64,000 bases of DNA. It comes from Trinickia dabaoshanensis (lineage in GTDB: Bacteria > Pseudomonadota > Gammaproteobacteria > Burkholderiales > Burkholderiaceae). The notes under the pieces were generated by a model, which saw nothing but the letters and a program-made list of their open reading frames with translations, was not told where the DNA came from and did no database searches. Positions 39,227 through 49,404 of the stretch are shown in pieces (position 1 is the first letter of the stretch; each line of letters begins with the position of its first letter). The stretch covers positions 224,684 through 288,683 of the forward strand of contig NZ_PNYA01000006.1 of assembly GCF_002879885.1 (NCBI RefSeq). The letters are read 5' to 3'. The position numbers and the translations under genes were made by a program.

Positions 39227-40579
39227 TTAAGCCGCAGGCGCCGAGCGGGCAGCAACCGCTTCGGGCTGTTCCTTGACCATCCGGCTGGCCGTCACGGCGC
39301 GCGTCGCGCCGCTCGAGGCCGTCGGCCCGCTCGCCGCCTGCGCGCCGCTCGCCGCGGGCGCGCCGCTGGCGCCGGCCGGCGCGGCAGCCGCCGCACCCGA
39401 GAGGTGATCGCCGCCTTCGGGCATCTTGCCGTTGCGGGCATCCGCGACTTGACGCGGCTGCAGGATGTCGCCCGTGTGGTTACCCCACGAATTGCGTTCG
39501 AACGTAATCACCGAGGCGATCTCGACGTCGTTCAGCGTCTTGCCCCAAGTGGGCATCGCATTCTTGCCGTTCAGCACGATGCTCACGTGAGCCGCGATCG
39601 GGCCGTTGGCGATCTTGCTGCCGTCCAGTGCCGGGAACGCACCCGCGCCCTTACCCGTGGGCTGGTGGCACACGGCGCAATTGGACTTGTAGACTTGGCC
39701 GCCGCGCTGCATGAGCTCGGCCATCGTGTAGGTACGGTTCGGATCGTCGTTCGCGCCGGCCATCTTCTTCTTTTGGTCGTCGACCCACTTGGCGTAGTCG
39801 TCGTCGGAGAGCACCGTCACGACCACCGGCATGAACGCGTGTTCCTTGCCGCACAACTCGGTACAGAAGCCGCGGTACGTACCGGTCTTCTCAGCCTTGA
39901 ACCACGTATCGCGCACGAAGCCGGGGATCGCGTCTTGCTTGACGCCGAACGCGGGCACGTACCATGAGTGAACGACGTCGTTGGCCGTCGTGATGATGCG
40001 GATCTTCTTGTTCACCGGCACGACGAGCGGGTTGTCGACTTCCTGCAAGTACGTGTCGCTGATCGGCGCTTGGCCGTTCACTTCGGAGCGCGGCGTGGTC
40101 AGCGTCGAGAAGAAGCTGACGCCTTCGCCCGGACCTTTGACGTAGTCGTAGCCCCACTTCCACTGGTAGCCGGTGACCTTGATCGTCAAATCGGCGTTGC
40201 TCGTATCCTTCATCGCAACGACGGTCTTGGTCGCCGGCAGCGCCATCAACACGACGATGACGAACGGTACGATCGTCCAGATGATTTCGACCGTGGTGCT
40301 TTCATGGAAATTCGCGGCCTTGTGCCCCTTCGACTTGCGATGCACGATGATCGAATAGAACATCACGCCGAACACGCCGATGAAGATCACCGTACACAAC
40401 AGCAACATCATCATGTGCAGGTGATAAAGCTCTTCAGCGATTTTCGTCACGGGCGGCTGGAAATTGATCTCGTTGACGGCGGGGCCGCCCGGACTGTCGC
40501 CGACTGCCAAGGCGGCGTGCGCGCTGAGCAGCCCGCAAGACGCCAGCACGCCCATGAGGGCTCGCTTGATTGTTTTCAT
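39227..40579 (-). CDS. ctaC: Cytochrome c oxidase subunit II with fused cytochrome c domain
   Basis: CtaC takes electrons from cytochrome c through CuA. The 450-residue precursor has a signal peptide, two membrane helices, and the CuA cupredoxin domain with FCTELCGKEHAFM. After it comes a cytochrome c domain with heme motif CAVCH in YKSNCAVCHQPTGKG and the axial Met in NAMPTWGK. The last 80 residues are low-complexity Ala/Ser/Gly/Pro. The ATG at 40579 has AAGGAAG upstream. The fusion makes this a caa3-like architecture. Confidence 0.95.
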   Translation of the reverse strand: MKTIKRALMGVLASCGLLSAHAALAVGDSPGGPAVNEINFQPPVTKIAEELYHLHMMMLLLCTVIFIGVFGVMFYSIIVHRKSKGHKAANFHESTTVEIIWTIVPFVIVVLMALPATKTVVAMKDTSNADLTIKVTGYQWKWGYDYVKGPGEGVSFFSTLTTPRSEVNGQAPISDTYLQEVDNPLVVPVNKKIRIITTANDVVHSWYVPAFGVKQDAIPGFVRDTWFKAEKTGTYRGFCTELCGKEHAFMPVVVTVLSDDDYAKWVDDQKKKMAGANDDPNRTYTMAELMQRGGQVYKSNCAVCHQPTGKGAGAFPALDGSKIANGPIAAHVSIVLNGKNAMPTWGKTLNDVEIASVITFERNSWGNHTGDILQPRQVADARNGKMPEGGDHLSGAAAAAPAGASGAPAASGAQAASGPTASSGATRAVTASRMVKEQPEAVAARSAPAA

Positions 40580-40642
40580 AGCTTCCTTACCCAAAATTTC
40601 CATTCAAACCCTCGCCCCGCTTGACGTCCGGCTAGAGTCGCC

Positions 40643-41119
40643 TCAACCGCACCGCGTCAGTGCCACGCGCAATTCGCTCGCGAACGACGCGCGCCGGTAT
40701 TGCGCGAGATGCACGCCGATCACGACCGCTTGCCCGCGCGACACCACCCTGATCGGATCGCGCGGCGAATCGCCCCGTTCGATCCGCACCCAACGCGGAT
40801 TGAATTCGTACTGCGTCAATCGCTGCCCGCTCATCTGCTCGATCACGAGACGATTCGGATAGAGCCGGATCCGCTCGTAGTCGACCGCATGGCGCGCATG
40901 AACCACAAACGCGGCGCCGACCGCCAGCACCTCGATGCCGGTGAACGGCAGCACCGGCCATGCGCCGCGCACGACCAGCAACAGCGCAATAGCCACCGAA
41001 AACAAAGCCAAAGACGCATAAAACCAAACGAACTGCCGCGGCGACACCGCGCAATTGCGTTTCATCAGCCAATCACGAAGGACCGGCTCCGCATCCGTCA
41101 GCAGGGTTGTCGCTTCCAT
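40643..41119 (-). CDS. DUF2244 membrane protein
   Basis: A 158-residue protein with two adjacent helices (FVWFYASLALFSVAIALLLV and LPFTGIEVLAVGAAFVVHAR) followed by a beta-rich domain (DYERIRLYPNRLVIEQMSG, WVRIERGD). DUF2244 genes commonly stand just upstream of cytochrome oxidase or its assembly genes. The ATG at 41119 (MEATTLL) fits the family start. It is 63 bp before ctaC on the same strand and may be co-transcribed. Function is unknown. Confidence 0.85.
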   Translation of the reverse strand: MEATTLLTDAEPVLRDWLMKRNCAVSPRQFVWFYASLALFSVAIALLLVVRGAWPVLPFTGIEVLAVGAAFVVHARHAVDYERIRLYPNRLVIEQMSGQRLTQYEFNPRWVRIERGDSPRDPIRVVSRGQAVVIGVHLAQYRRASFASELRVALTRCG

Positions 41120-41406
41120 CGCCGCCTCCCGCGCATGCCATCGAACACACCGCGCTATTCGGGGCCTGCCACGCCGGATGTGGGGAACTCCGGGCGACAA
41201 ACTGACGCATTATAGGCGCGTTCAATGGCATCCACAAGCAAACGGCTATCGGCCTGCAACCCAAGCGCGACAAGCCTTTGCGCGGTTTCGGCTGCTTTTT
41301 TTGCATGCCGTCCCGCCCAGTGATTTCGACCATAACGGATCGCAACTTTACGATCCGCGACAAAGCGTCGCAGCTTGCCATTTTCGGCACCGCGCCGCCT
41401 CGGCGG

Positions 41407-42366
41407 TCAATTCGGGCGACGCCGCCCGATGTCTTGCACCCGCACGATCGCGTGCCCGTCGGCCGTTTGGCGCGGCACCGCCTTCCATGCGTGACCGTAA
41501 ATCACCTCGAACGTCAGCGCGATCGTCCCATCCTCGCGGCGGCGCGCCTCCAACGCGTCGAGCAGCGCCGCGTGCAAACGCCGGGCACGCGCCGAACCCA
41601 GCGGCTCGCGCGCATGCGGGTAAGCGCCCCAGCGGCGCACGTCCGCGAGCAGCGACTGCGGCGACTTGTAGGTGATCGTCAGCGTCTCTTGATCCATGAC
41701 GGGAATCTCGAACCCGCTTTCCACGAGCATGTCGCCCAGGTCGTGCATATCGACGAACTCGATCACATGCGCCCGGCCGGGCACGCCATGCGCCGCTTCG
41801 ACTTCCGCGTAGGCGCCGCGCAGCTCGCGCAGCGTGTCGGGTCCGAGCGTGCTGAACATGAGCAGACCGTTCGGCTCGAGCACACGCTGCCATTCGGGCA
41901 ACACGAGATCGGGGCGCGAATGCCAATGCAGCGCCAGGTTGGACCAGACGAAATCGAATGCGCCGGGCGCGAACGGCAGCGCCGCGAAATCCGCTTGAGC
42001 GAGGCGCGGGCCGCGCGTGCCGAGCGAGCGCTGCAGCGCGGCCGGCAACAAGCGGCGCCAGCCGGCATCGAAGCCCGCCTGCGGCAACGCGCGCGCGAGC
42101 ATCGAATACGAGAGATCGACGCCGACGAGCGGCGCCTCGGGAAAGCGCTCGCGCAGCGAGGGCAGATCGTCGCCCGTGCCGCAGCCCGCATCGAGCATAC
42201 TCGTCGGGCGCACCTTGATATAGTCGAGCCGCTCGCGCATCCGCTGCGCGATCTCGCGCGCAAGGAAGGCCACATCGCCGAACGTTGCGGCGCGGCGATC
42301 GAAGATGCGCCGCACAAGTCGGGAATCGTAGGCCGGACGGCCAGACTTTGCGGGAGTGAGGGACAT
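41407..42366 (-). CDS. bioC: SAM-dependent methyltransferase, BioC-like
   Basis: This 319-residue class I methyltransferase has the SAM motifs MLDAGCGTGDDLPSL and VGVDLSYSMLARA, and FVWSNLALHWHSRPDLVLPEW. The C-terminal part ITYKSPQSLLADVRRWGAYP...TFEVIYGHAWK (ends given) resembles BioC, which methylates malonyl-ACP to start biotin precursor synthesis. No other bio gene is nearby, so another small-molecule substrate remains possible. The ATG at 42366 starts at MSLTPAKSG; it is divergent from comF. Confidence 0.7.
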   Translation of the reverse strand: MSLTPAKSGRPAYDSRLVRRIFDRRAATFGDVAFLAREIAQRMRERLDYIKVRPTSMLDAGCGTGDDLPSLRERFPEAPLVGVDLSYSMLARALPQAGFDAGWRRLLPAALQRSLGTRGPRLAQADFAALPFAPGAFDFVWSNLALHWHSRPDLVLPEWQRVLEPNGLLMFSTLGPDTLRELRGAYAEVEAAHGVPGRAHVIEFVDMHDLGDMLVESGFEIPVMDQETLTITYKSPQSLLADVRRWGAYPHAREPLGSARARRLHAALLDALEARRREDGTIALTFEVIYGHAWKAVPRQTADGHAIVRVQDIGRRRPN

Positions 42367-42436
42367 GACGGTCGAACGTGCGAGGAGCCCGAAGTATACT
42401 CGCTCGCTCCGATCCGTCCAGCGAGGAAGGCCGCCG

Positions 42437-43258
42437 ATGGCGAACGCACCGATCCCGTTCGCGGGAAACGCCCGCGGCGCGGCGCACGAGCGCGGTGCCC
42501 GCTCACGCGTGGCGCTTGCGCTGCTCGTGCGGCGCCTGGCCGCCGCGGCGCTGCCCCGGACGTGCCTGCTCTGCGGCCTTTCATGCGGCACAATGCCGCA
42601 AGGTCCGATTTGCCGCGTGTGCGACGCCGCGTATTGGAACGAAGCGCGCTTGCGTTGCGAGGTCTGCGCGCTGCCATTGCCCGGCTTGCGCGCACGGCGC
42701 TTCGGCGCGGCGCGATTTCGCTGTGCCGCTTGCATCCGGACGCCGCCGCCGTTCGACGCGACACTGGCGCTGGCCGACTACCGTCCGCCGCTCGAGCGCC
42801 TCGCGCTGGGGCTGAAGTTTCATGCGCGGCTGGCCGTGGCTCACGAGTTCGGCAAACGACTGGCGCGGCTTGCCGACGATCGGTTGGGCGGAGGCGGCCA
42901 GCAGCCCGATATCCTTGCGCCGATGCCGCTGGCGCACGCCAGGCTCGTCGAGCGCGGATACAACCAAGCCTGGGAGATCGCGCGCCCGCTCGCGCGGGCG
43001 CTCGGCGTCGGGGCCGAGGCCACGCTGATGCGGCGCATCGCCGATACCGCGCCGCAATCGCGCCTCGATCGCGACGCGCGCCGGCGCAACGTCGCCACGG
43101 CATTTCGCGTGATGCGGCCGGTGGGCGGATTGCATGTCGGCCTCGTGGACGACGTCATGACGTCCGGCGCGACGCTCGAGGCAGCCGCACGCGCATTGAA
43201 AACGGCGGGCGCACGACGCGTGACCCATTTCGTCGCGCTGCGCACGCCCCAAGATTGA
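42437..43258 (+). CDS. comF: ComF family protein (phosphoribosyltransferase-like)
   Basis: This 273-residue protein has the double zinc-ribbon start (CLLCGLSC, CRVCDAAYW, CEVCALPLPG and CAACIRTPPP). A type I phosphoribosyltransferase domain follows with PMPLAHARLVERGYNQA and the PRPP loop VGLVDDVMTSGATLE. ComF (GntX) proteins act in DNA uptake, or recombination of incoming DNA. The ATG at 42437 has GAGGAAGG upstream. The downstream trmL starts 19 bp later. Confidence 0.9.
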   Translation: MANAPIPFAGNARGAAHERGARSRVALALLVRRLAAAALPRTCLLCGLSCGTMPQGPICRVCDAAYWNEARLRCEVCALPLPGLRARRFGAARFRCAACIRTPPPFDATLALADYRPPLERLALGLKFHARLAVAHEFGKRLARLADDRLGGGGQQPDILAPMPLAHARLVERGYNQAWEIARPLARALGVGAEATLMRRIADTAPQSRLDRDARRRNVATAFRVMRPVGGLHVGLVDDVMTSGATLEAAARALKTAGARRVTHFVALRTPQD

Positions 43259-43277
43259 CCTCAGTTTTACCGAAGCC

Positions 43278-43748
43278 ATGTTCAACGTCGTTTTAGTCGA
43301 ACCCGAAATTCCGCCGAATACCGGCAATGTCATCCGTCTTTGCGCCAATACGGGCGCGCGGCTTCATCTCGTGGAGCCGCTCGGCTTTCCGCTCGACGAT
43401 GCGAAGATGCGTCGCGCGGGGCTCGACTACCACGAGTACGCGCAGATGCGCGTGCATGCGAATTGGGACGCGCTCGTCGCGAACGAGGCGCCCGATCCCG
43501 CCCGGATGTTCGCGTTCACGACGCGCGGCTCGAGCCGCTTTCACGATTCGCGCTTCCTGCCCGGCGACTGGTTCGTGTTCGGTGCCGAAACGCGCGGGCT
43601 GCCCGCGCAACTGCTCGATCGGTTTCCGGCCGAGCAGCGTGTTCGCCTGCCGATGCGCCCCGGCAATCGCAGCATGAACCTGTCGAATACCGTCGCGATC
43701 GTCGTGTTCGAGGCGTGGCGTCAGATGGGATTCGAGGGAGGCGCCTGA
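43278..43748 (+). CDS. trmL: tRNA (cytidine(34)-2'-O)-methyltransferase
   Basis: TrmL 2'-O-methylates the wobble nucleotide of tRNA(Leu) CmAA and cmnm5UmAA. The 156-residue SPOUT protein has [20 protein letters not shown], the SAM-knot residues [13 protein letters not shown] and [19 protein letters not shown]. Length is typical. Its last 28 bp overlap the convergent macro-domain gene. Confidence 0.95.
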   Translation: MFNVVLVEPEIPPNTGNVIRLCANTGARLHLVEPLGFPLDDAKMRRAGLDYHEYAQMRVHANWDALVANEAPDPARMFAFTTRGSSRFHDSRFLPGDWFVFGAETRGLPAQLLDRFPAEQRVRLPMRPGNRSMNLSNTVAIVVFEAWRQMGFEGGA

Positions 43749-44281
43749 AGGCGCACGCGCTCGAACTCGCGCTCGTACAAACGCAGCATCGGCTCGCCGA
43801 AGCAAGCGAATACGACCTGTTTCAAATCGGGAGACGCGGGCAGCGAGCCGAGGACCGTGCCGACGGCGATGTGCACCGCCTGCTCGGCGGGAAAACGGTA
43901 AATGCCGCAACTGATGGCCGGAAAGGCGATGCTCGAGCAACCCGCTTCATGCGCGAGTTCGAGCGAGCGGCGGTAGCACGAGGCCAATTGCCCGGCCTCG
44001 CCGTGATCGCCGCCGCGCCATACGGGGCCTACCGCGTGAACGACGTACTTGGCCGGCAAGCGGTAGCCGCGCGTAAGCTTGGCGTCGCCCGTGGCACAAC
44101 CGCCGAGCGTTTCGCATTCGCGAAGCAGGTCCGGGCCCGCCGCGCGATGAATCGCGCCGTCCACGCCGCCACCGCCGAGCAGCGAGCTATTCGCGGCATT
44201 GACGATCGCGTCGACGGCGAGCGTCGTGATATCGATGTCGCATGCCTCCAATCGGCATGCACCCAGCTCGAGCATAGCCAT
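43721..44281 (-). CDS. Macro-domain protein, O-acetyl-ADP-ribose deacetylase type
   Basis: This 186-residue protein is a stand-alone macro domain with [23 protein letters not shown] (core motif [18 protein letters not shown]) and [17 protein letters not shown]. The family hydrolyses O-acetyl-ADP-ribose or removes ADP-ribose from proteins. It is convergent with trmL, overlapping its 3' end by 28 bp, and 27 bp downstream of gpsA on the same strand. Specific substrate is not predictable. Confidence 0.9.
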   Translation of the reverse strand: MAMLELGACRLEACDIDITTLAVDAIVNAANSSLLGGGGVDGAIHRAAGPDLLRECETLGGCATGDAKLTRGYRLPAKYVVHAVGPVWRGGDHGEAGQLASCYRRSLELAHEAGCSSIAFPAISCGIYRFPAEQAVHIAVGTVLGSLPASPDLKQVVFACFGEPMLRLYEREFERVRLQAPPSNPI

Positions 44282-44308
44282 GGCCGCCCCTCCTTGCCCG
44301 CCGCGCGG

Positions 44309-45337
44309 CTACCCCGCCGCGCCTTTCGCGCCGAACGATTCGGCACGCGCGTCGCGGCGCAAGAGCGCGTCGACGGCGGCACGCGGCGCGACACCGTCGA
44401 AGAGCACGGCGCAGACCGCTTGCGTGATCGGCACATCCACACCGTGCGATCGAGCGATCGCCAGCACGGCTTTGGCACAGCGTACACCTTCGGCCACGTG
44501 ACCGAGCGCCAGCAAGATATCGTCGAGCGTGCGTCCCTCCGCAAGCTGGAGCCCAACGGTTCGGTTGCGCGACAAATCGCCGGTGGCCGTCAAGATGAGA
44601 TCGCCGAGTCCGGTCAAGCCCGTGAACGTCTCGGGGCGTCCGCCGAGCGCCGCACCGAGCCGCGACATTTCCGCGAGGCCGCGCGTGATCAACGCCGCTC
44701 GCGCATTCATGCCGAGCGCGAGCCCGTCGGCGATGCCGGTTGCGATCGCCAGGACGTTCTTCACGGCGCCGCCCACTTCCACGCCGACGACGTCGTCCCC
44801 GGTGTAGATGCGCATCGCCCCGTGATGGAATGCCGCCAGCGTGCGCTCGCGGCACGCGGCCGAGGCGCTCGCGACCGTCAATGCGGCCGGCAAGCCCGAT
44901 GCGACTTCACGCGCGAAGCTCGGCCCCGACAGCACCCCGATGCTCGGGTGACCGGCGAGTTCAGCCGCGACCACTTGATGCGGCAGCAATTGCGTATCGG
45001 CTTCGAACCCTTTACAGACCCAGACGAGGTGCGCGGGCACGCAATGCGCCTCGTCGCGCATCGTCCGGCAAAGCGCCCGCAGCCCCGCGACCGGCGTCGC
45101 GATGACGACGAGCGACGCATCGTCGGCCGCATGCGCGAGCGCGGCGGCCAGATTCGTTTCGTAGCGAAGCGCGGCCGGCAACGCGACCCCGCGCAGGTAA
45201 TGCTCGTTTTCGTGCTTGGCCGCCAATTCGGCCACCAACGCGGGGTCCCGTGCCCATAGCACGGTGTCGTGCTTGAGCGCGAGATGCGCCGCGAGCGCGG
45301 TGCCCCACGCTCCGGCCCCGAGGACGGCGACCTTCAT
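44309..45337 (-). CDS. gpsA: Glycerol-3-phosphate dehydrogenase [NAD(P)+]
   Basis: GpsA reduces dihydroxyacetone phosphate to sn-glycerol-3-phosphate, the backbone of phospholipids. The 342-residue protein begins [20 protein letters not shown] with the Rossmann GAGAWGTA, followed by [17 protein letters not shown] and [18 protein letters not shown] (catalytic Lys), and [16 protein letters not shown]. The ATG at 45337 is the family start; it follows secB by 23 bp. Confidence 0.96.
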   Translation of the reverse strand: MKVAVLGAGAWGTALAAHLALKHDTVLWARDPALVAELAAKHENEHYLRGVALPAALRYETNLAAALAHAADDASLVVIATPVAGLRALCRTMRDEAHCVPAHLVWVCKGFEADTQLLPHQVVAAELAGHPSIGVLSGPSFAREVASGLPAALTVASASAACRERTLAAFHHGAMRIYTGDDVVGVEVGGAVKNVLAIATGIADGLALGMNARAALITRGLAEMSRLGAALGGRPETFTGLTGLGDLILTATGDLSRNRTVGLQLAEGRTLDDILLALGHVAEGVRCAKAVLAIARSHGVDVPITQAVCAVLFDGVAPRAAVDALLRRDARAESFGAKGAAG

Positions 45338-45360
45338 GGCAGGCACCGCTCGCGTTCGGC

Positions 45361-45837
45361 TCAATGCTGCGTGGCGTTCGCCGCCGCGCCGCCTTCTTGC
45401 TGCGCGCTCAACTGCGCCAGACGCTGCTCGTACAGGGCTTGGAAGTTGATCTCGGCCAGGTGGATCGGGGGGAAACCGGCGCGCGTGATCGCATCGGCGA
45501 TGTTCGAACGCAGGTACGGGAAGATGATCGTCGGGCAGGCGATGCCGACGAGCGGATCGATCTGTTCGGCCGGGATGTTGCGAATATCGAAAATGCCGGC
45601 TTGCTTGGCTTCGATGAGGAACGCGATTTTCTCGTTCACCTTGGCCGTCACCGTGCCCGTGACGAGGATTTCGAAGATGCTTTCGGCAAGACGGTCAGCC
45701 TTGACGTCGACCTCGACCTCGACAGCCGGCATGTCCTGCTCGAGGAAGATCGCCGGCGAATTCGGCTGTTCGAGCGACAGGTCCTTCAGGTAGACGCGCT
45801 GAATGTTGAAGAACGGCTGATTGTTCTGGTCCGACAT
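45361..45837 (-). CDS. secB: Protein-export chaperone SecB
   Basis: SecB is a tetrameric chaperone that holds precursors unfolded and delivers them to SecA. The 158-residue protein starts [20 protein letters not shown] and has [27 protein letters not shown] and the conserved [20 protein letters not shown]. The ATG at 45837 is preferred; a longer frame upstream has no similarity. The order grxC-secB-gpsA on one strand is conserved in proteobacteria. Confidence 0.97.
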   Translation of the reverse strand: MSDQNNQPFFNIQRVYLKDLSLEQPNSPAIFLEQDMPAVEVEVDVKADRLAESIFEILVTGTVTAKVNEKIAFLIEAKQAGIFDIRNIPAEQIDPLVGIACPTIIFPYLRSNIADAITRAGFPPIHLAEINFQALYEQRLAQLSAQQEGGAAANATQH

Positions 45838-45969
45838 GGTGACTCCGATGGGTGAATAGTGTGCGGCGGCCGGACGGCAAACCGGCCACCGAGGTGCGTG
45901 TGGCGCTAGAGTATGAACTCGTGCGCGAATGTTCGAGAACCGCGAAGGCAAAACGGGCCGCGCGGCCTC

Positions 45970-46230
45970 TTACGCTTGACCCAGCAGCGGCATCAAGCCG
46001 CCGGCGCGATCGAGCGCGGACAAATCGTCATAGCCGCCGACATGGGTATCGCCGATGAACACCTGCGGCACGGTACGGCGGCCGGTGCGCGTCATCATCT
46101 CCTCGCGCCGGGCCGGGTCCTTGTCGATCAGGATCTTTTCGATCTGCTGCACGCCACGCGATCTCAACAGGCGTTCGGCCATCTGGCAATAGGGGCAGAC
46201 CTGCGTGCTATACATGACGACGGAATTCAC
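45970..46230 (-). CDS. grxC: Glutaredoxin 3
   Basis: An 86-residue glutaredoxin with the CPYC active site in YSTQVCPYCQMAERLL, the cis-Pro loop RTVPQVFIGDTHVGGYDDL and typical length. It reduces mixed disulfides using glutathione. It lies between a rhodanese gene and secB, a conserved arrangement that brings redox and secretion genes together. The glutathione synthesis genes are in the same window at 53-55.5 kb. Confidence 0.96.
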   Translation of the reverse strand: MNSVVMYSTQVCPYCQMAERLLRSRGVQQIEKILIDKDPARREEMMTRTGRRTVPQVFIGDTHVGGYDDLSALDRAGGLMPLLGQA

Positions 46231-46242
46231 TCTCGCACTCCT

Positions 46243-46653
46243 TTACTTGACGACCGGCATGCCGGCTTGCTGCCAGGCGTTCAACCCGCCTTGCAGCACG
46301 TGGACTTCGGTAAAGCCCGCCGCCTGAACGATGTGCGACGCTTTGTTCGATTGCAGCCCCGTCTGGCAAACGAGCAATACCGGCGTAGCCTTATTCTTCG
46401 CGATTTGGCCGATCTTTGCTTGAAGCTCGTCGAGCGCGACGTGGCGGGCAGCCGGCAGATGGCCGGCGGCGTAATCGGCGGCGGTCCGCAGATCGACGAC
46501 GATCGCGTTACGGCGATTGATGAGCTGCGTCGCCTCGGCGGCGGAGACGCCCCCGCGGCCGCGCCCCGCAATGGTCGGCCACAGGAGCAGCGCGCCCGAA
46601 CCGGCGAGAGCGGCCATCAAAACGAGGTTGGTGTAATCGGTAAAAAACGTCAC
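46243..46653 (-). CDS. Membrane-anchored rhodanese-like protein
   Basis: This 136-residue protein has one N-terminal helix (YTNLVLMAALAGSGALLLWP) and a rhodanese domain with the active-site Cys in PVLLVCQTGLQSNKAS. Such proteins (YibN type) occur upstream of grxC-secB and may transfer sulfane sulfur or help membrane proteins. The GTG at 46653 is chosen (VTFFTDYTN) with GGCGGA upstream; an in-frame TTG 27 bases earlier is less likely. Confidence 0.88.
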   Translation of the reverse strand: MTFFTDYTNLVLMAALAGSGALLLWPTIAGRGRGGVSAAEATQLINRRNAIVVDLRTAADYAAGHLPAARHVALDELQAKIGQIAKNKATPVLLVCQTGLQSNKASHIVQAAGFTEVHVLQGGLNAWQQAGMPVVK

Positions 46654-46775
46654 GAGAATCCGCCAAAAGTGTTTGGGCAACGGAGCATTATAAAATAACC
46701 GTTTGACGCGATGGCATTCCGCTGTAGGAGCGGGCCGCCCGCGCCGCGCTTCCTCACTACCGACCGGCTAACCTC

Positions 46776-47522
46776 ATGTACAAGCTCGTTCTCATCCGCC
46801 ACGGCGAATCGACGTGGAACAAGGAAAACCGCTTCACCGGCTGGGTCGACGTCGACCTCACCGAGCAAGGCAACCGCGAAGCCGCCCAAGCCGGGCTGCT
46901 GCTCAAGGAAGCCGGCTATACGTTCGACATCGCCTACACGTCGGTGCTCAAGCGCGCGATCCGCACGCTCTGGCACGTGCAGGATCAAATGGATCTGATG
47001 TACATCCCCGTCGTCCATTCGTGGCGCCTGAACGAACGCCATTACGGCGCGCTTGCCGGGCTCAACAAGGGCGAAACGGCGGCCAAGTACGGCGATGAGC
47101 AAGTCCTCGTCTGGCGCCGCAGCTACGACACGCCGCCGCCCGCGCTCGAACCCACCGATCCGCGCGCATCGTACGACGACCCGCGCTACGCGAAGGTGCC
47201 GCGCGCCGAGTTGCCGCTGACCGAATGCCTGAAAGACACGGTCGCGCGCGTGCTGCCGGTCTGGAACGAATCGATCGCCCCCGCGCTCAAGGGCGGCAAG
47301 AAGGTGCTGATCGCCGCCCACGGCAATTCGCTGCGCGCGCTGATCAAGTATCTCGACGGCATCTCGGATAGCGACATCGTCGGCCTGAACATTCCGAACG
47401 GGGTGCCGCTCGTCTATGAACTGGACGAAAACTTGAAGCCGATTCGCCACTACTACCTCGGCGACCAAGAGGCGATCGCCAAGGCGCAAGCCGCCGTCGC
47501 GAAACAAGGCAAGGCCGGCTAA
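46776..47522 (+). CDS. gpmA: 2,3-bisphosphoglycerate-dependent phosphoglycerate mutase
   Basis: GpmA interconverts 3- and 2-phosphoglycerate in glycolysis and gluconeogenesis. The 248-residue protein has the phosphohistidine motif [19 protein letters not shown] near the N-terminus, [15 protein letters not shown] and the second His in [17 protein letters not shown]. Length is normal. It is divergent from the rhodanese gene by about 120 bp and 224 bp upstream of ctpA. Confidence 0.97.
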   Translation: MYKLVLIRHGESTWNKENRFTGWVDVDLTEQGNREAAQAGLLLKEAGYTFDIAYTSVLKRAIRTLWHVQDQMDLMYIPVVHSWRLNERHYGALAGLNKGETAAKYGDEQVLVWRRSYDTPPPALEPTDPRASYDDPRYAKVPRAELPLTECLKDTVARVLPVWNESIAPALKGGKKVLIAAHGNSLRALIKYLDGISDSDIVGLNIPNGVPLVYELDENLKPIRHYYLGDQEAIAKAQAAVAKQGKAG

Positions 47523-47746
47523 AGCCGAACGCGGCGGCTCGGCGCGGTCCGCGGCCCCCGTCCGAACGGTCGGCCGCGGCCGCCGCGGCCGCAAACGCAA
47601 ACGGCCGGGCGAGAACCGACCTTGTCCGCACGGGTCCAATATTCGCTGCAGCGACGCGCCGGTCGGCGCGTCGCCCGCGAACAGTTATACTTGACCGTCC
47701 TTCGCCCACGGCGCTCACACCCCGTTTCCCGAACGCACCAGACTCT

Positions 47747-49291
47747 ATGCGCACGAAACTCAAGAACATCGGCTTGATCGCCGCTGGCCTCGCCACCGGC
47801 GTCTTCGCGACGCTGCAATTTTCCGCCGCGGCGCAACAGCAAGTCACGACGACACCGCTGCCGCTCGATCAGTTGCGTCTTTTCGCCGAGGTGTTCGGGC
47901 AGATCAAGCGCGACTACGTCGTGCCGGTCGACGACAAGAAGCTGTTGACCGAAGCGATCAAGGGGATGGTTTCGAGCCTCGATCCGCACTCGTCGTATCT
48001 CGACAAGACGGATTACCAGGAACTGCAGGAACAAACGAAGGGCCGTTTCGCGGGTCTCGGCATCGAGATTTCGCAGGAAGACGGCCTCATCAAGGTCATT
48101 TCGCCGATCGAGGATACGCCCGCGTTCCGCGCCGGCATCCGTCCGGGCGACCTGATCACGCGCATCAACGACAAGCCCGTGCGCGGCATGACGCTCGACC
48201 AAGCCGTCAAGCAGATGCGCGGCGAGCCCGGCACGAAAGTCACCCTCACGATCTTCCGCAAGACCGATAGCCGCACGTTCCCGGTCACGGTGACGCGCGC
48301 GATCATCCGCGTGCAGAGCGTGAAGTCGAAGGTCGTCGCCCCCGGATACGCTTATGTCCGCATCACGAGCTTCCAAGAGCGCACGGTGCCGGATCTGGCA
48401 ACCAAGCTCGAGGACATCGCACGCGAGCAGCCGAACTTGAAGGGCCTCGTGATCGATCTGCGCAACAACGGCGGCGGGCTGCTGCAAAGCGCCGTCGGCG
48501 TGGCCGGCGCGTTCTTGCCGTCCGGCTCGGTCGTCGTGTCCACGAACGGCCAGATCCCCGATTCGAAGCAGATCTACCGCGACACGTACGATAACTATCG
48601 TCTGCCGTCGTTCGATTCCGATCCTTTGAAGAACCTGCCCGAAATCTACAAGAGCGTGCCGATGATCGTGTTGACGAACGCCTACTCGGCGTCGGCTTCC
48701 GAGATCGTCGCCGGCGCACTGCAAGATCAGCATCGCGCGCTGATCATGGGCAAGACGACGTTCGGCAAGGGGTCGGTGCAAACGGTTCGGCCGCTCACGT
48801 CCGACACGGCACTGCGTCTGACGACGGCGTACTACTACACGCCGAGCGGGCGTTCGATCCAAAACAAGGGCATCCGCCCCGACGTCCCCGTCGATCAATA
48901 TGCGAACGGCGACCCGGACGACGCCCTCGTCACGCGCGAGGTCGATTACTCGAATCACCTCGCCAATACGCAGGACCCGAACGAGAAGAAGGAAGAGGAA
49001 CAGCGCGAGAAAGATCGCATGCTGCAACTACAGCAACTCGAAGAGCAAAACGACAAGCTCACGCCCGAGCAGCGCGAGAAGGAACGCGATCGTAAGCCGA
49101 TCGAGTTCGGCTCGGCCGACGACTTCATGCTTCAGCAAGCCGTGAACAAGCTCGAAGGCAAGCCGGTGCAGTTGTCGAAGTCGATCATGGAGCGCAAGCT
49201 CGCCGAGAACAAGCCGCCGCGTTCGGCCTCGGCACCGGTCGCGGTCAAGCCCGCCTCGGCGGCCGTGCCCGCGTCCGCGCCCAGCAAGTAA
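47747..49291 (+). CDS. ctpA: Carboxyl-terminal processing peptidase (S41)
   Basis: This 514-residue periplasmic protease has an uncleaved or cleaved N-terminal helix (IGLIAAGLATGVFATLQFSA), a PDZ domain (about 90-180; GLGIEISQEDGLIKVISPIE) and the S41 core with Ser in YSASASEIVAGAL and Lys in MGKTTFGKGSVQT forming the catalytic dyad. The C-terminal 100 residues are charged and coiled-coil-like (KKEEEQREKDRML). CtpA-type enzymes process or degrade periplasmic proteins, often cell-wall hydrolases. Confidence 0.95.
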   Translation: MRTKLKNIGLIAAGLATGVFATLQFSAAAQQQVTTTPLPLDQLRLFAEVFGQIKRDYVVPVDDKKLLTEAIKGMVSSLDPHSSYLDKTDYQELQEQTKGRFAGLGIEISQEDGLIKVISPIEDTPAFRAGIRPGDLITRINDKPVRGMTLDQAVKQMRGEPGTKVTLTIFRKTDSRTFPVTVTRAIIRVQSVKSKVVAPGYAYVRITSFQERTVPDLATKLEDIAREQPNLKGLVIDLRNNGGGLLQSAVGVAGAFLPSGSVVVSTNGQIPDSKQIYRDTYDNYRLPSFDSDPLKNLPEIYKSVPMIVLTNAYSASASEIVAGALQDQHRALIMGKTTFGKGSVQTVRPLTSDTALRLTTAYYYTPSGRSIQNKGIRPDVPVDQYANGDPDDALVTREVDYSNHLANTQDPNEKKEEEQREKDRMLQLQQLEEQNDKLTPEQREKERDRKPIEFGSADDFMLQQAVNKLEGKPVQLSKSIMERKLAENKPPRSASAPVAVKPASAAVPASAPSK

Positions 49292-49404
49292 CACCCGCCG
49301 TATCCGGCCAGCCTTCGCCCGCCCCTGCCGCATCGAGCATCGAGGGGCCAGCGAAGGCGCCGCTTCCCGGCGCCATCGCACGTCCAATCCCTCGGCGCGC
49401 CGCC

